From: Halocaridina rubra
Lineage: Eukaryota > Arthropoda > Malacostraca > Decapoda > Atyidae
Assembly: GCA_037179515.1 (NCBI GenBank)
Contig: JAXCGZ010009869.1
Coordinates: 1 to 64,000, forward strand
Length of the DNA: 64,000 nt
Direction: 5' to 3'
Shown here: piece by piece, positions 53,784-64,000 of the stretch
How positions within the stretch are numbered: the stretch's first letter is position 1
Layout: each line of letters starts with the position of its first letter
Notes under the pieces: model-generated
What the model saw: only the letters and a program-made list of their open reading frames with translations
Databases searched by the model: none
What the model was told of the DNA's origin: nothing
Made by a program: the position numbers and the translations under genes

Positions 53784-54320
53784 TGCAAGGATGAGACAGT
53801 ATTATACGTGCAACAAGCGGAATTAAGCAAAAGAAACGGGAAATACAGGATTTTGACGAACATTCTCCAGAATGTTCTTTGCATTCAGGAGATAGAATTT
53901 TAAATATTCAAATAATAAAGAAGCTACTGAAATGTGTCTAGACAGGCTAATGACATATCAGCACGGTCAAATTTATAACAAAATTATCAGCAATAGCAAT
54001 TTTTATAATATAACAAAATTTATCAGCAATAGCAATTTTATAATAAGAAAATTGCATAAACAAAGTATCTAAAAGACTCCCCAGGATTATGGCCTTGTTC
54101 ATGAGAAAAAAGAAAGAGCAGAAAACAGAAATAGGAGGGAGAGTTTTTATACTGGCATCATGCTTTCTACAAGAATGATAAACAAGATACATCTAAAATT
54201 AGTGATCTACAGAAATATAAATTGCAAATAATCATAATCTGCAAATTGCAAGGAGTGAGATTTTTTTTATTAAGAAAATCCTACAGCCTCTGGTGACTTT
54301 GAGCAAAACAATCAGTCACA
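53784..54320 (-). repeat. 5' LTR of element G, 3'-truncated
   Basis: Matches 45291-45900 of the other LTR, minus the SINE1 fragment. It begins TGTGACTGATTG on the coding strand at 54320, beside the ACCGG duplication. The junction with integrase at 53784 is a deletion that removed the last part of the LTR, leader, gag and protease. Confidence 0.8.
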
Positions 54321-54371
54321 ACCGGGACACTAGTCTTCCAACGAATTTCAGTAAAGACTTCACATTCGAAT

Positions 54372-55275
54372 GGAGCAGGATAAGGAAGTTCATCCTCATT
54401 AACTTCCCCATTACTTGGTCAACAGATCTAATGACCATGCAGTCACACTTCACCTCTGCCTCGCACTGCTCCTCCAAGAGTGAAGGGCAAACTGTCCCTT
54501 ATAAGCAAGTCCTGGTTCACATATGTGGCCTACCTCCAGGCCAAGTGAACCTTGGCATCTGGGGCAAATTCCAACTCAGGAAATATAACCCTGAACCCCT
54601 TAGATGCTTCTGTTGCCAATGGTTTGGCCATCACTAGAACACCTGCCATTTCCCAGTGAGATGTGCTATCTGCAGTGGGGGTATGCCACGACTATTGCCT
54701 CACTAAATACAGGGCCAATGAAGAGACAGTGGCCAAGTGCCCCAACTGCCGGGGGCAACACAACGCATGGAATAATCGCTGTCCTGAGACATTAAAGAGG
54801 ATTCCTTAGAGATTCTCTTCCTTTGATCCTGCTGTCAACTGCACTACCTCTACCTTAACTCCTGCTCCTCCTCCTACCTCCATTCCCTGTCATAAATCAC
54901 CTCCTGCCCCACCTAGACCAAACCCCTCTACCCAACACACATCACACAACACTAACCCGGCACCTGACACACAGACTACACCTCTTACTGCTCCTACTCT
55001 CACACCCTCTCCAACCACGTCCTTACACAGCAGTCAAACTCCCAAATGACACCCCACACAGCATTCACACAAACGTCACCACCCCGTGCAACACAGACAC
55101 ACAGCACCCCCTCATGCAACACTCAGACTACAGCTGCCAACACTTACAAACCTATCAACCACACCAGGTCCCGGGACCCCAGACTTAATACCCACACTCC
55201 CACTCCTTCACAACAGCCTCTTCAAACACCTTCCTCTACCTCTGCATCCCAACCCATTACTGGGTTTTGAGACAC
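54372..55275 (+). pseudogene. LINE-A5 gag fragment
   Basis: Plus strand RIRKFILINFPITWSTDLMT, VLVHICGLPPGQVNLGIWGK, then the first knuckle as CFCCQWFGHH and, in other frames, CHFPVRCAICSG and CPNCRGQHNAW-like sequence. The Thr/Pro/His-rich tail follows to about 55275 (HTPTPSQQPLQTPSSTSASQ). It lacks gag residues 1-100. The left end joins the end of LINE-B7 at about 54371, in opposite orientation. Confidence 0.8.
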
Positions 55276-55844
55276 TTTTATACTGAGGATACACAAACAA
55301 GGGTGAAACACAACAAAAAAAGAAAAAACAAAAACCTGAAAGGATATTTATCACTTAGGTAAACACAGAAAACATAGTATATCCGAGTTGGTTAGCAGAG
55401 AAAAAAATCTGCAAAGGAATTTATCCCCAAGATTAATCTAGAAAAATAAAAAACTGAAAAGGAAATTTATCACTGAGCACCTAGAAAATAAACACTAATC
55501 GCACTTAGCACTGTGAATAAAGCAGATCATGGAAAAAAGGAGATCATTAGCACAGTTCTATAGCACAACAATGTATCTACAAAGAGAGGAAAAAACCGTT
55601 AAGCCTGTTTTTCTTTTGTTGCTCTCGCAAGAGAGAAATAATATGGGTAAAAAACATCAGTTTTGAATTATAAGAATGTCCCAGTTTTCCGATTTCACTC
55701 CTTCAAGCACTGTTGCCAACCATAGGGAATTTTCCCGAGATTTGGGAATGAAAATTGGGGGAATTTTTTATATTGATTTGAAATTCCTTATATTATGAGT
55801 ACATTCACTAAAATAAATATCTATGACACAGAAAATTTCTATAA
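55276..55844. other. Unassigned AT-rich 570 bp
   Basis: Contains A-runs and two imperfect copies of an AAAACxTGAAAxGGAxATTTATCAC motif (55330 and 55450). No ORF. A CACTGTTGCCA box at 55700 has a distant inverted counterpart near 63190. Confidence 0.4.
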
Positions 55845-55859
55845 CTATCATAAATACTG

Positions 55860-56250
55860 GGACAGAGAGCATTATAATAACTTGTATATAACCCACCAAG
55901 GAACTAACATAAGTTAGAAGTTTATGAGGAAAGTTATATGTACTATTGAAGTCATAAACTCAGTTGTGAACATGGCATGGGAGGGAAAATGTAGGATTTT
56001 GATTATGGGAGATTTTTATCATAAAGAGATAGATTGGATAAATCTTGACCCACACAGTGGTGAGGACTCATTCAGGGCAAGAGTCCTAGATTGCGCACAA
56101 GATGACACCAGCATGTACTGGAACCAATGAGAGCCAGGGGTGGGGTTAAGCCATCACTAATTGATCTAGTGTTCACAGATAACGTGTTGGATATTTAAAA
56201 AACTTAATATGAACCACCAATTGGAAAGAGTGACCACTGTGTGTTGTTAA
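55860..56250 (+). pseudogene. LINE-C5 endonuclease, C-terminal half
   Basis: ORF 55924-56130 has TIEVINSVVNMAWEGKCRIL and IMGDFYHKEIDWINLDPHSG; the catalytic GDFN is GDFY. The SDHCVLL strand lies near 56235. Confidence 0.75.
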
Positions 56251-56259
56251 TGAAGTATA

Positions 56260-58336
56260 TCACTGAAGATGTTCTGCCTGAGAATAGAGGCAATTAGGAC
56301 ACGAGGAGGAACTATCCGAAAGGAGATTACATCAAAATGAATGAGCTTTTAGCAGTTATTGACTGGAGGACCTTAGTTTACAACAATTCTGTGAAGAAAT
56401 GTACGGCATTTTTTGTGAGAAATATGGGAAGATAGTAGATTGCTGCATATCTGTCACGAGAGTAGGTGTAATTTATGACAGAGAGAAATGGTTCGATAAT
56501 GAGTGTAAAAGTGCTAAGGAGTGGAAAGACAAATGCTGGAAAAGGCATAGGAGGAGAAAAAGCATAAATGCTTAGCAGACCTACAAAAGAGCAAGAATTG
56601 ATTACCTAACTAAAAGAAGAGAGGCAGAGAAAGACTATAAAAGGGACATCACCAGGATGGCTTTATCACAGGAAAACAGAAGGTAAAAGAACAAGTTTTA
56701 AACCTTAAGAGAGTGGATGTAAGCATCACTGAGAAAGATGAAATTATTTGCATAGATTTGAACAAGGAGTTTCAGTCAGTATTTACAGTAGAAAATATCC
56801 CACCCTCTTAGTTTGCAGAGATAGAATCTCATGGGCCAGTATTAGAGAACATCATCCTTTCAGCCACAGAAGTATGCAAAGCACTGATGGAGTTAGATGT
56901 CCATAAAGTTACAGATCCTGATGATATATCCCTCATGTACTTAAAAAATGCGAGTGGCACTAAGTATCATTTTTAAAAAGTCGCTGGAGTCAGGGGAGAT
57001 TCTAAGATACTGGAAACAAGCGAACGTGATACCTGTCTTCAAAAGGGGAAGGAGGGATACCGCTCTAATCTATAGACCTGTTTCCTTGACCAGCATAGTT
57101 TGCAAAGTTATGGAGACACTACTAAGGAAACATATCTCTCTTCACTTGGAATTCTTTAACTTTTTGTTAGTGAGACAACATGGCTTCAAAGAAGGTAGAT
57201 CAACAGTAACAAACTTATTAGAATTTTATGATGAGGTAAGCTGAATCTTACAGGAAAGAGAGGGCTGGGCAAAATGAATATTCCTAGACTTCCAGAAAGC
57301 CTTTAACACTGTCCCACATGGGAGATTACTAAGAAGTTGCAAGCAATGGAAAGAATAGGTGGAAATGTCTTGAAATGGGTATAAAACATATTCAGAAGGG
57401 AACAGAGGGTTAGAGTAAGCCACTTATTGTCTGAATGGAGAAGAGTTAGTAGTGGAGTTCCACAGGTTTCAGTTTTAGGGCCAATTTTGTTCCTTGTGTA
57501 TGTAAATGACCTACTAGAGTCTGTAAATTCATTCATGAATATGTTTGCAGATGATGCAAAGATTGTGAAGAAAGTAAAAACGAGAACAATGGTAGAGAGC
57601 TTCAGGAAGATCTAAATAGTCTGCATGAGTGGTCAGAAAAGCGGCTAATGAAATTCAATGCTTCAAAATGTAAGGTAATGAAAATGGGTACAAGTTCAAG
57701 AAGGCCCAAACTTGACTACTCGGTGATATGAGTAGATCTTCCAGAGACAGAGAATGAGAGAGACCTAGGAGTAGACATACTTAGTGATTTGTCTCCAGAA
57801 ATGCACATAAATGGCATAGTAAGGGAAGCATATGCTTTCTTAGCAAATGTAATGGTAGCCTTCAGGCATATAGACAAGGAAATGTTAAAAAATATTTATG
57901 TAACCTATGTGAGGCCAAAGCTTGAATATGCAGCCTCTTTTTGGAATCCACACTTGAAAGAGCATGTAGCTAAGTTGGAAAAAGCTCAAAGAGATGCCAC
58001 GAAGCTGATGCCAGAAATATGCAATCTCAGTTATGATGAGAGGTTGAGGGAATTAGACTGTACCATTACTCAAAACTAGAAGAATGAGGGGGGATACGGT
58101 GACTCATTAAATTCCTTCATGGTTATGATAGAGTGGATTGGGATCAATATTTTGATATGGCTGGCACTAGAACTAGAGGTCATAGTTTGAAACTTCGTAA
58201 GAAAACTTCTTCGCAGGATGTAAGGAAGCACTTTTTTAGTGTAAGAGTAGTTGATAATTGGAATTCGCAAAGCGAGGAGGTAGGTAATGTTAACTCAATC
58301 CATAGTTTTAAGGACAAGTATGATAAGTATCACTAA
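56260..58336 (+). pseudogene. LINE-C5 reverse transcriptase
   Basis: Linker from 56300, then ORF 56948-57244 (ANVIPVFKRGRRDTALIYRP, VRQHGFKEGRSTVTNLLEFY), ORF 57427-57615 ([32 protein letters not shown]), ORF 57789-58079 (IYVTYVRPKLEYAASFWNPH) and ORF 58133-58336 (CR1-type end, DKYDKYH). FADD is intact, but GVPQG is GVPQV and at least five frameshifts or stops break it. Confidence 0.85.
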
Positions 58337-58479
58337 GTACAAAATGGAACCGATCAAGAGATGGGAAGCTACGAGCTTGGGGCTCTTTCCCTTAAGCACA
58401 ATAATGTAATTACAATTAGGTAAATGCAGTTACATCAGGCATCATGAGAACTTCATGTTATCACAAAATTAGAACATGT

Positions 58480-59640
58480 CCAATACTTGTACTGTGCATG
58501 AGTACGTATCTTCCTCACAGTACGCCAGCGTCTTGCCCATAGGATCATTGGTTTTGCTTCAGATGGTACCAATGCCATGATGGGTGCCCATAATTCCCTC
58601 GCATCTAGTGTGAAAAATGATATACCAGATTTGTTTGTGTTTAAATGCATCTGTCACTCTTTTCATTTGTGTTCGTCTTATGCATGCAATTCTTTTCCTA
58701 GAGCAGTTGAACAGCTTGCAAGAGATGTTTACAATAATTTCAAATCCAAAACGTTTGATTTAATTGAATTCCAGGATTTTGTACATGTTAAGCCTCATAA
58801 ACTATTGCATCCAAGCCAAACTCGCCGGCTGTCACTCAGAATGGTTGTGTCTCACTATAGGAGCAATATGATGCTATAAAACTCTATTTTACCAATTCAG
58901 TTTCAAATGATAGAGTCTTGGCAGGTGACGTTCTTCTGGAAAAGCTGAATGATCCTATCAATAAGTTGTATTTACAGTTCCTAGAATTTTTAATGCCTCT
59001 CTTTAATGACCTTCACAAGAGGATGCAGTCAGAAGGACCTCAGATTCATTCAACATATGAAACAGTCTCAACAGTATGCAGGATGCTTCCTTTAGAAAGT
59101 GTTGAGTATAAAAATTACAGAAACTTTATCCCTCACCATGATATCTATTTAGGGGCAATGTGGTAGCTGCAATTGCATATAACACCCATGGGGTGTCAAG
59201 CCCAAATATTGGTATATTTCAACAATGTTATCTAAACTTCCTATTAGAGCGTGTTAACCAAATCTCCATCAGACTTCCTTTTCAGAGCCACATCCTCAAG
59301 CAGCTGCATGTAATAGATCCTGGTTCTGTTTTAAAGAAAATTATTCTTTCCATTGCACCTTTGTTTAGTATATTTCCTGGTATAGCTGAGCCTAATCAGT
59401 TAAACGAGATAGATGGAAAATGGAGAGTACTAAGAAATACCGACTTAGATGTTCCTTCCAAAATTGATGCAGAAACATTGTTGCAATATATAAGATTAAT
59501 TAAATCCGGAGATGGCAACGCCAAGATTCCTCTCTTATCTCTTTTGACATTTTGCATGTTCTGCTTTCCCCATTCCAGTGCTTCGGCAAATAATATGAAG
59601 ATAAAGATAAGGAATAGATTGTCCACCAAAAGCAGTCAAA
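58480..59640 (+). pseudogene. hAT-type transposase-derived sequence, KIAA1586/ZNF862-like
   Basis: Plus strand ORFs 58577-58879, 58918-59166 and 59160-59654 read as one protein with two frameshifts. Seen: RIIGFASDGTNAMMGAHNSL (the DG/H region of the RNase H-like fold), FKCICHSFHLCSSYACNSFP, EFQDFVHVKPHKLLHPSQTR with RLSLRM (family: TRWLSL), a long helical segment and the dimerisation-like end LLSLLTFCMFCFPHSSASAN and IKIRNRLSTKS. The N-terminus (BED finger) is absent, and the end is cut by LINE-A7. It could be a hAT element or a retrocopy of a hAT-derived host gene; no introns or poly(A) can be judged. Confidence 0.7.
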
Positions 59641-59654
59641 GAACATGTCCATGA

Positions 59655-61530
59655 AGAGACTCGCAACATCAAGAGGAAAAAATGGCTAGAGTGGTGTTCC
59701 ACCCTAGATGCTCACACCTCTGTGGGCCAGATGTAGAGGAGCATCAACTCCTTTGCAAAAGAAAAACCTCCTAAAATCACCCCCCACAGGGATCCTAGCA
59801 GGGCAGCAGAAGAACTCGCCATCAAATTCGCGGATAGAGCAAGCTCCAATCAGCTCCCCATCACCACCAGAGCAACACTTCAGGACCTCACCACTGCAAG
59901 ATGGGAAGAAATAGAAGAGGCCATCAACACTGAAGACGAAACAGATGCTCCATTCTCCCTGACTGAGCTACTAAGAGTAAGCAAAAGCTCTAAGAACACA
60001 GCCCCAGGTGCCGATAGAATCACATACACAATGATTCAAAAAATGGTGCCCCAAGGGGAGCTTGCTCTACTCTCTCTGATCAATTCGACATACACACGAA
60101 GAATCAGAGCAGCCTCATGGAACAGAGCAGACATTCAGCCCATCCCAAAACCACAGGACCCTGACAACCCTCGCCCCATCTCCCTCCTAAGCTGTCTGAG
60201 CAAGACGGCAGAAAAGATGGTACTTAACAGAGTCCGCTGGAAATGCCCACCCTTCCCAGAAAACATGTTTGCCTACCAGCCTGGCTTAGGCACCTCAGAA
60301 TGCATAGCCTCCATGCTATCATTTATCAACAATCGCCGTGGTTACATCGTTTTTATTAGACCTAGAGAAGTCCTTTGAACTAGCCAATGTGCCGGCAATA
60401 CTCTCTGCTCTCGCATCCAAGCAGATCAAAGGTAACCTTCTCTCGTGGATCAAGCAGAGTCTACAAAATCGTAGTGCACGAGTCAAAGTAGATGGGCACT
60501 ACTCCACCTACAAAAACCACGAAAATGGGACCCCCCAAGGTGGAACCCTTAGCCCCTTCCTATTTAATTGTCTCATGGAAAAACTCATGGACATCACACT
60601 ACCACATGGAGCAAAACTCTTCAACTATGCGGACGACTTTGCCCTTGTACAATAGGACACAGAAACTCTAACAAGACACAGCGATGCCTCACCAAGATTC
60701 ATCAAGCCTCCATCTCCCTTGGAGTTAAAATTAATGCCCACAAAACCAAGGCCCTTCCCATCCACCAGTGGAGACCAGACACTAATCTGGTCATAGGTAA
60801 TGAGCCTGTGGACTGGGTTACCAAACACCAATACCTGGGTGTAATCATCGACCAAAGACTAACCTTTGGACCAGAAATTCAACACTTGCGCGACAGGTGC
60901 AGCCAGCGACAAGCGGTCCTTCGTCGGATGTCGGGCCTTTACGATGGTGCATCATTTAATGTCCTCAGAACCTTCTATTTACAAGCCATACGCAGCCTCA
61001 TAGACTATGCTTGTCCCACACTCTGGCTACTAACAGACCAACAGTGGGACAAGATAGAAGTAATTCAAAACAATGCCACACCTACCATGCTAGGAGCCCA
61101 CATGTGGACCAAGAGAGAAAACATCCAGATGGAATCGGGACTCATCCCACTCAAACTCAGAGCTCAGCAAAGACTGACCCTCTTTGTGGCCAAAACCACC
61201 ACTGCCCAACATAAATGCCTCGCTGGCACAAATCTCCATCTAGCCCTCAATCGCCACCCCAACCACCATCCTAGAACCTGGGCAGCCAAGGTCTGCGCTA
61301 GCCTGCAAGCACTGCCAGTCAGGGAGAGCATCCTAGCCAAGATACAAGACACTCTGCTTCCTGAATACAGATGCCTACCCCCATGGAATGACCAACCACT
61401 CCACATAAAGATCGAGCTCCCTGACCACCCCAAAAGCTTGGTAAACCCGCTTGTCCTTAAAAACATATATAAGGACAAAATTCCTGGAGCAGGCCAAACT
61501 CTTAAGTCTACTACACTGACGGTTCAGTAA
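59655..61530 (+). pseudogene. LINE-A7 reverse transcriptase and connection
   Basis: The linker and fingers run from 59680 (SINSFAKEKPPKITPHRDPS), through QPIPKPQDPDNPRPISLLSC (ORF 60031-60378), a frameshift at about 60350, then FLDLEKSFELANVPAILSAL, NGTPQGGTLSPFLFNCLMEK and LFNYADDFALV (ORF 60338-60655). After a stop at 60653 the thumb and connection continue to 61530 (HQYLGVIIDQRLTFGPEIQH). All RT catalytic Asp residues are present. It serves as the reference for reading other LINE-A copies. Confidence 0.9.
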
Positions 61531-62330
61531 ATCAAGAAACTGGAGCCTCAGCCGCCGCCTTCACCACTGAAAACCACGTCCTATCCTGGAGACTGTCAAA
61601 CTCCTGCTCATCGCTCCAGACTGAGCTTGTTGCCATAGCCAATGCCCTCGACTTCTTCATCCATCAAGGAGCTGACCATGCCCTAATTCTCTCTGACTCC
61701 AAAGACGCCTTACAGGCCATCAAGAAGCCACACCTCAGAGACAATGTACGCATCATCACCACCATCCTCAGCCACTACCATAGGACAACCAGCCTTGGAA
61801 AAGCCATCACTCTTGCCTGGATTCCCAGCCACGTCGGCATCAAGGGAAATGAGGAAGCCGAAATCCAGATACCTCTGTCTACTGGGATGCAACAGATAAA
61901 AAATAAAGCCACCAAGTCACTCCTTAACACCTTAATAACTAAACACAACCTGTGCACAGACAATGGCTCCCCCTCCACCTGGTGGTACAAAGCCACCACT
62001 GATCTTCGGCGTATCACCCTGCCTAAGAGCCTTCTACGAAGCACTGAGCTCAATGTGTACCGTCTGAGACTCGGGTACAAGTGCACCTGGCAAATAGTGG
62101 AGGATATCATCAGGGAATGCACCTTTTGCCAGGTAGCCTCACCACATCCACTGCTACATTACATCCTGGAATGTGATTCTTTTTCAGAAATTCGACGAAA
62201 AACTGTTGACCCGCAACATCTAGCGAAGACCCAAATGCCCTTCATGTTGCTAGCTCCATCATCAGACTAGCAACAAATAACCACATGAACAGTCTATTAA
62301 ATATTATCAGACAATACCCTCCACCAAGAT
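61500..62330 (+). pseudogene. LINE-A7 RNase H and Cys/His tail
   Basis: RNase H reads STTLTVQ in one frame and YTDGSVNQETGASAAAF in the next (frameshift at about 61500), then LQTELVAIANAL, LILSDSKDAL and SHVGIKGNEEA. Next comes a 33-bp deletion relative to LINE-A3 that removes DQAAKRATLRA and thus the last catalytic Asp. ORF 61887-62270 holds the tail NLCTDNGSPSTWWYKATTDL, LRLGYKCTWQIVEDIIRECT, FCQVASPHPLLHYILECDSF. The stop falls after QYPPPR near 62330. Confidence 0.85.
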
Positions 62331-62607
62331 AACCATGCAATAACTCTCTCTCTCCCCAAAACAGGAATTCATTTAAATTGTTTGATGTAAACTAATAATT
62401 CACAACTGAATACTTATGCTCTCCGTTATCTTTACAGTTTTGCACAATCTCACCAGCGGGCCAATTAGGAAAGTCCGATCACCAACAATAACAAGATTTC
62501 ACCCCACCTCCTCACCAACAGGAAAGCCCATTCGCCCGCAAGAGCGAATACCACTAACACTCCAAAAAAATCTCACCCCACCTGCGGGCCATAAGTGGAA
62601 GATCCGC

Positions 62608-62623
62608 TCACCCTCAAGGGTGA
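62608..62623 (+). promoter_or_regulatory. LINE-A terminal hairpin, probable RT recognition structure
   Basis: TCACCCTCAAGGGTGA, a 7-bp stem with a 2-base loop (or 6 bp with 4), lies just before the A-rich tail. The same structure occurs at 38067-38082 and 49469-49484 (perfect) and 25764-25781 (one mismatch). LINE-B has a different stem at the same place. Role in RT binding is inferred from LINEs with stem-loop 3' ends. Confidence 0.55.
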
Positions 62624-62659
62624 ACATCCAAGAACAACAAAACATTGTACTGGATCGGG

Positions 62660-62822
62660 AAGTATCTGAAATCCAGATCAAAACTTAGCACGAGGGTCTG
62701 CATCTCTCTTTTTTTTATCTCTTACTTTATTTAATTTTCGTGCTTTTCCCTCCAATTCCCTTATATCCTTAATTCCCTCCCCTTTTTCTCCTCCTATCCT
62801 ATCCCATAAAAAAAAAAAAAAA
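62660..62822 (+). mobile_element. SINE4-like short repeat
   Basis: Same order of blocks as 49008-49175: CCAGATCAAAACTT, GAGGGTCTGC, T-run, CCAATTCCCTTATATCC, CCTATCCTATCCCAT, then a long A-run to about 62822. No reading frame and no clear polymerase III boxes. Confidence 0.6.
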
Positions 62823-63835
<1,013 letters not shown>

Positions 63836-63863
63836 AAGTTGAACACGTTAACAAATCGGCCAT

Positions 63864-64000
63864 GCTGGCTAGTACAGTGGTAACGCACTGGCTTCGCATT
63901 CACGAGGTCGAAAGATCGGTTCCCGTCCAAGACCGAGAGTTTAAGTTGTTTACTGGCAGGAACTGCTGTGGTTGGACACCACAGTGGGGGGTTGGGGCTT
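63864..64000 (+). mobile_element. SINE2, cut by the window end
   Basis: GCTGGCTAGTACAGTGGTAA head with A-box-like and B-box-like stretches and body GGACACCACAGTGGGGGGTT, matching 42793-43000 with few differences. The tail lies beyond 64000. Confidence 0.85.

Larger units (their letters stand above)
44677..54320 (-). mobile_element. Element G: Ty3/gypsy LTR retrotransposon with integrase upstream of RT (Gmr1-like)
   Basis: Outer borders are set by the 5-bp duplication ACCGG (44672-44676 and 54321-54325) in LINE-B7. Minus strand order: 5' LTR (truncated), integrase zinc domain (53356-53745), LINE-E insertion, integrase core and C-terminus (48270-47510), RT palm (47500-47354), thumb (47313-47131), RNase H (47060-46619), 3' LTR. 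Gag, protease, the 5' LTR end and the RT fingers are lost through deletions. The order IN-RT-RNase H is that of the Gmr1 group. Confidence 0.8.
55845..58425 (+). mobile_element. LINE-C5, 5'-truncated CR1-like copy
   Basis: Starts inside the endonuclease (ESIIIT) and runs through RT to the 3' UTR, with decayed tail repeats (ATGTAATTACAATTAGGTAA). It is more diverged from LINE-C1 than LINE-C2 or C3, with frequent stops. Confidence 0.9.
59640..62645 (+). mobile_element. LINE-A7, best-preserved 3' half of LINE-A
   Basis: Plus strand from the EN-RT linker to the 3' end. The terminal hairpin lies at 62608-62623 and the A-rich tail starts at about 62632. The 5' truncation falls in the linker just before KRKKWLEW. 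Two frameshifts and one deletion separate long open frames. Confidence 0.9.

Noticed and set aside
53784..54320. Solo LTR independently inserted into integrase
   Set aside because: The ACCGG duplication pairs it with the far left end at 44677, so it is the truncated 5' LTR of element G.
55700..55790. Inverted partner of 63100-63195 as ends of one DNA transposon
   Set aside because: The similarity is short and patchy, and the 7.4 kb between them is filled by other elements with their own borders.

Overview
This is eukaryotic, AT-rich, repeat-dominated DNA. I find no host protein-coding gene, no rRNA and no free-standing tRNA gene; almost all recognisable sequence is transposable-element remains, mostly decayed and nested. 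Long (TA)n, (GA)n and (TC)n tracts, tRNA-derived SINEs and this mixture of LINE, Ty3/gypsy and hAT remains suggest an arthropod, most likely a decapod crustacean. That is inference; nothing in the window fixes the species. Names used below are local labels: LINE-A (RNase H-bearing, I-like LINE), LINE-B (relative of LINE-A with a different 3' UTR), LINE-C (CR1-like), LINE-E and LINE-F (two other CR1/L2-like LINEs), SINE1 to SINE4, and three Ty3/gypsy LTR elements (CsRn1-like, element D, element G).

Layout. 1-4085: LINE-A1 (-), running off the left edge. 4086-5445: LINE-B1 3' end (-) holding a 525-bp piggyBac-like MITE candidate. 5558-10801: CsRn1-like Ty3/gypsy (-) with both LTRs and a SINE1 in gag. 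10802-20030: LINE-F (-), split by a nearly complete LINE-C1 (11290-15365) and carrying a SINE3 and a LINE-B 3' piece. 20300-23600: LINE-A2 (-) with its gag. 23930-25000: two 543-bp tandem units. 25372-27600: LINE-A pieces. 27605-28876: ZBED/GTF2IRD2-type hAT transposase remnant (-). 29358-30007: LINE-C 3' ends. 30680-41270: LINE-C3 (+), split right after its FADD catalytic motif by element D (33464-40559, -), which itself contains LINE-A3. 41271-44676: further LINE-C and LINE-B pieces, SINEs and microsatellites. 44677-54320: element G (-), inserted into LINE-B7 with a 5-bp target duplication and invaded by LINE-E (about 48288-53420), which itself received a SINE1, a SINE4 and a 157-bp LINE-A 3' end. 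54372-62645: LINE-A gag, LINE-C5, a second hAT transposase remnant and LINE-A7. 62660-64000: SINE4, microsatellites, SINE1 and SINE2.

The most notable points are these. (1) Elements D and G are both Ty3/gypsy by RT/RNase H but carry integrase upstream of reverse transcriptase, the Ty1/copia-like order known from the Gmr1 group. (2) LINE-A and LINE-B, with different 3' UTRs, both end in a short hairpin whose stem is kept by paired changes, a likely RT recognition structure. (3) Several insertions can be dated relative to one another from target duplications that restore the host reading frame exactly. Every coding region seen is broken by frameshift, stop, deletion or insertion, so I see no element that could move on its own.
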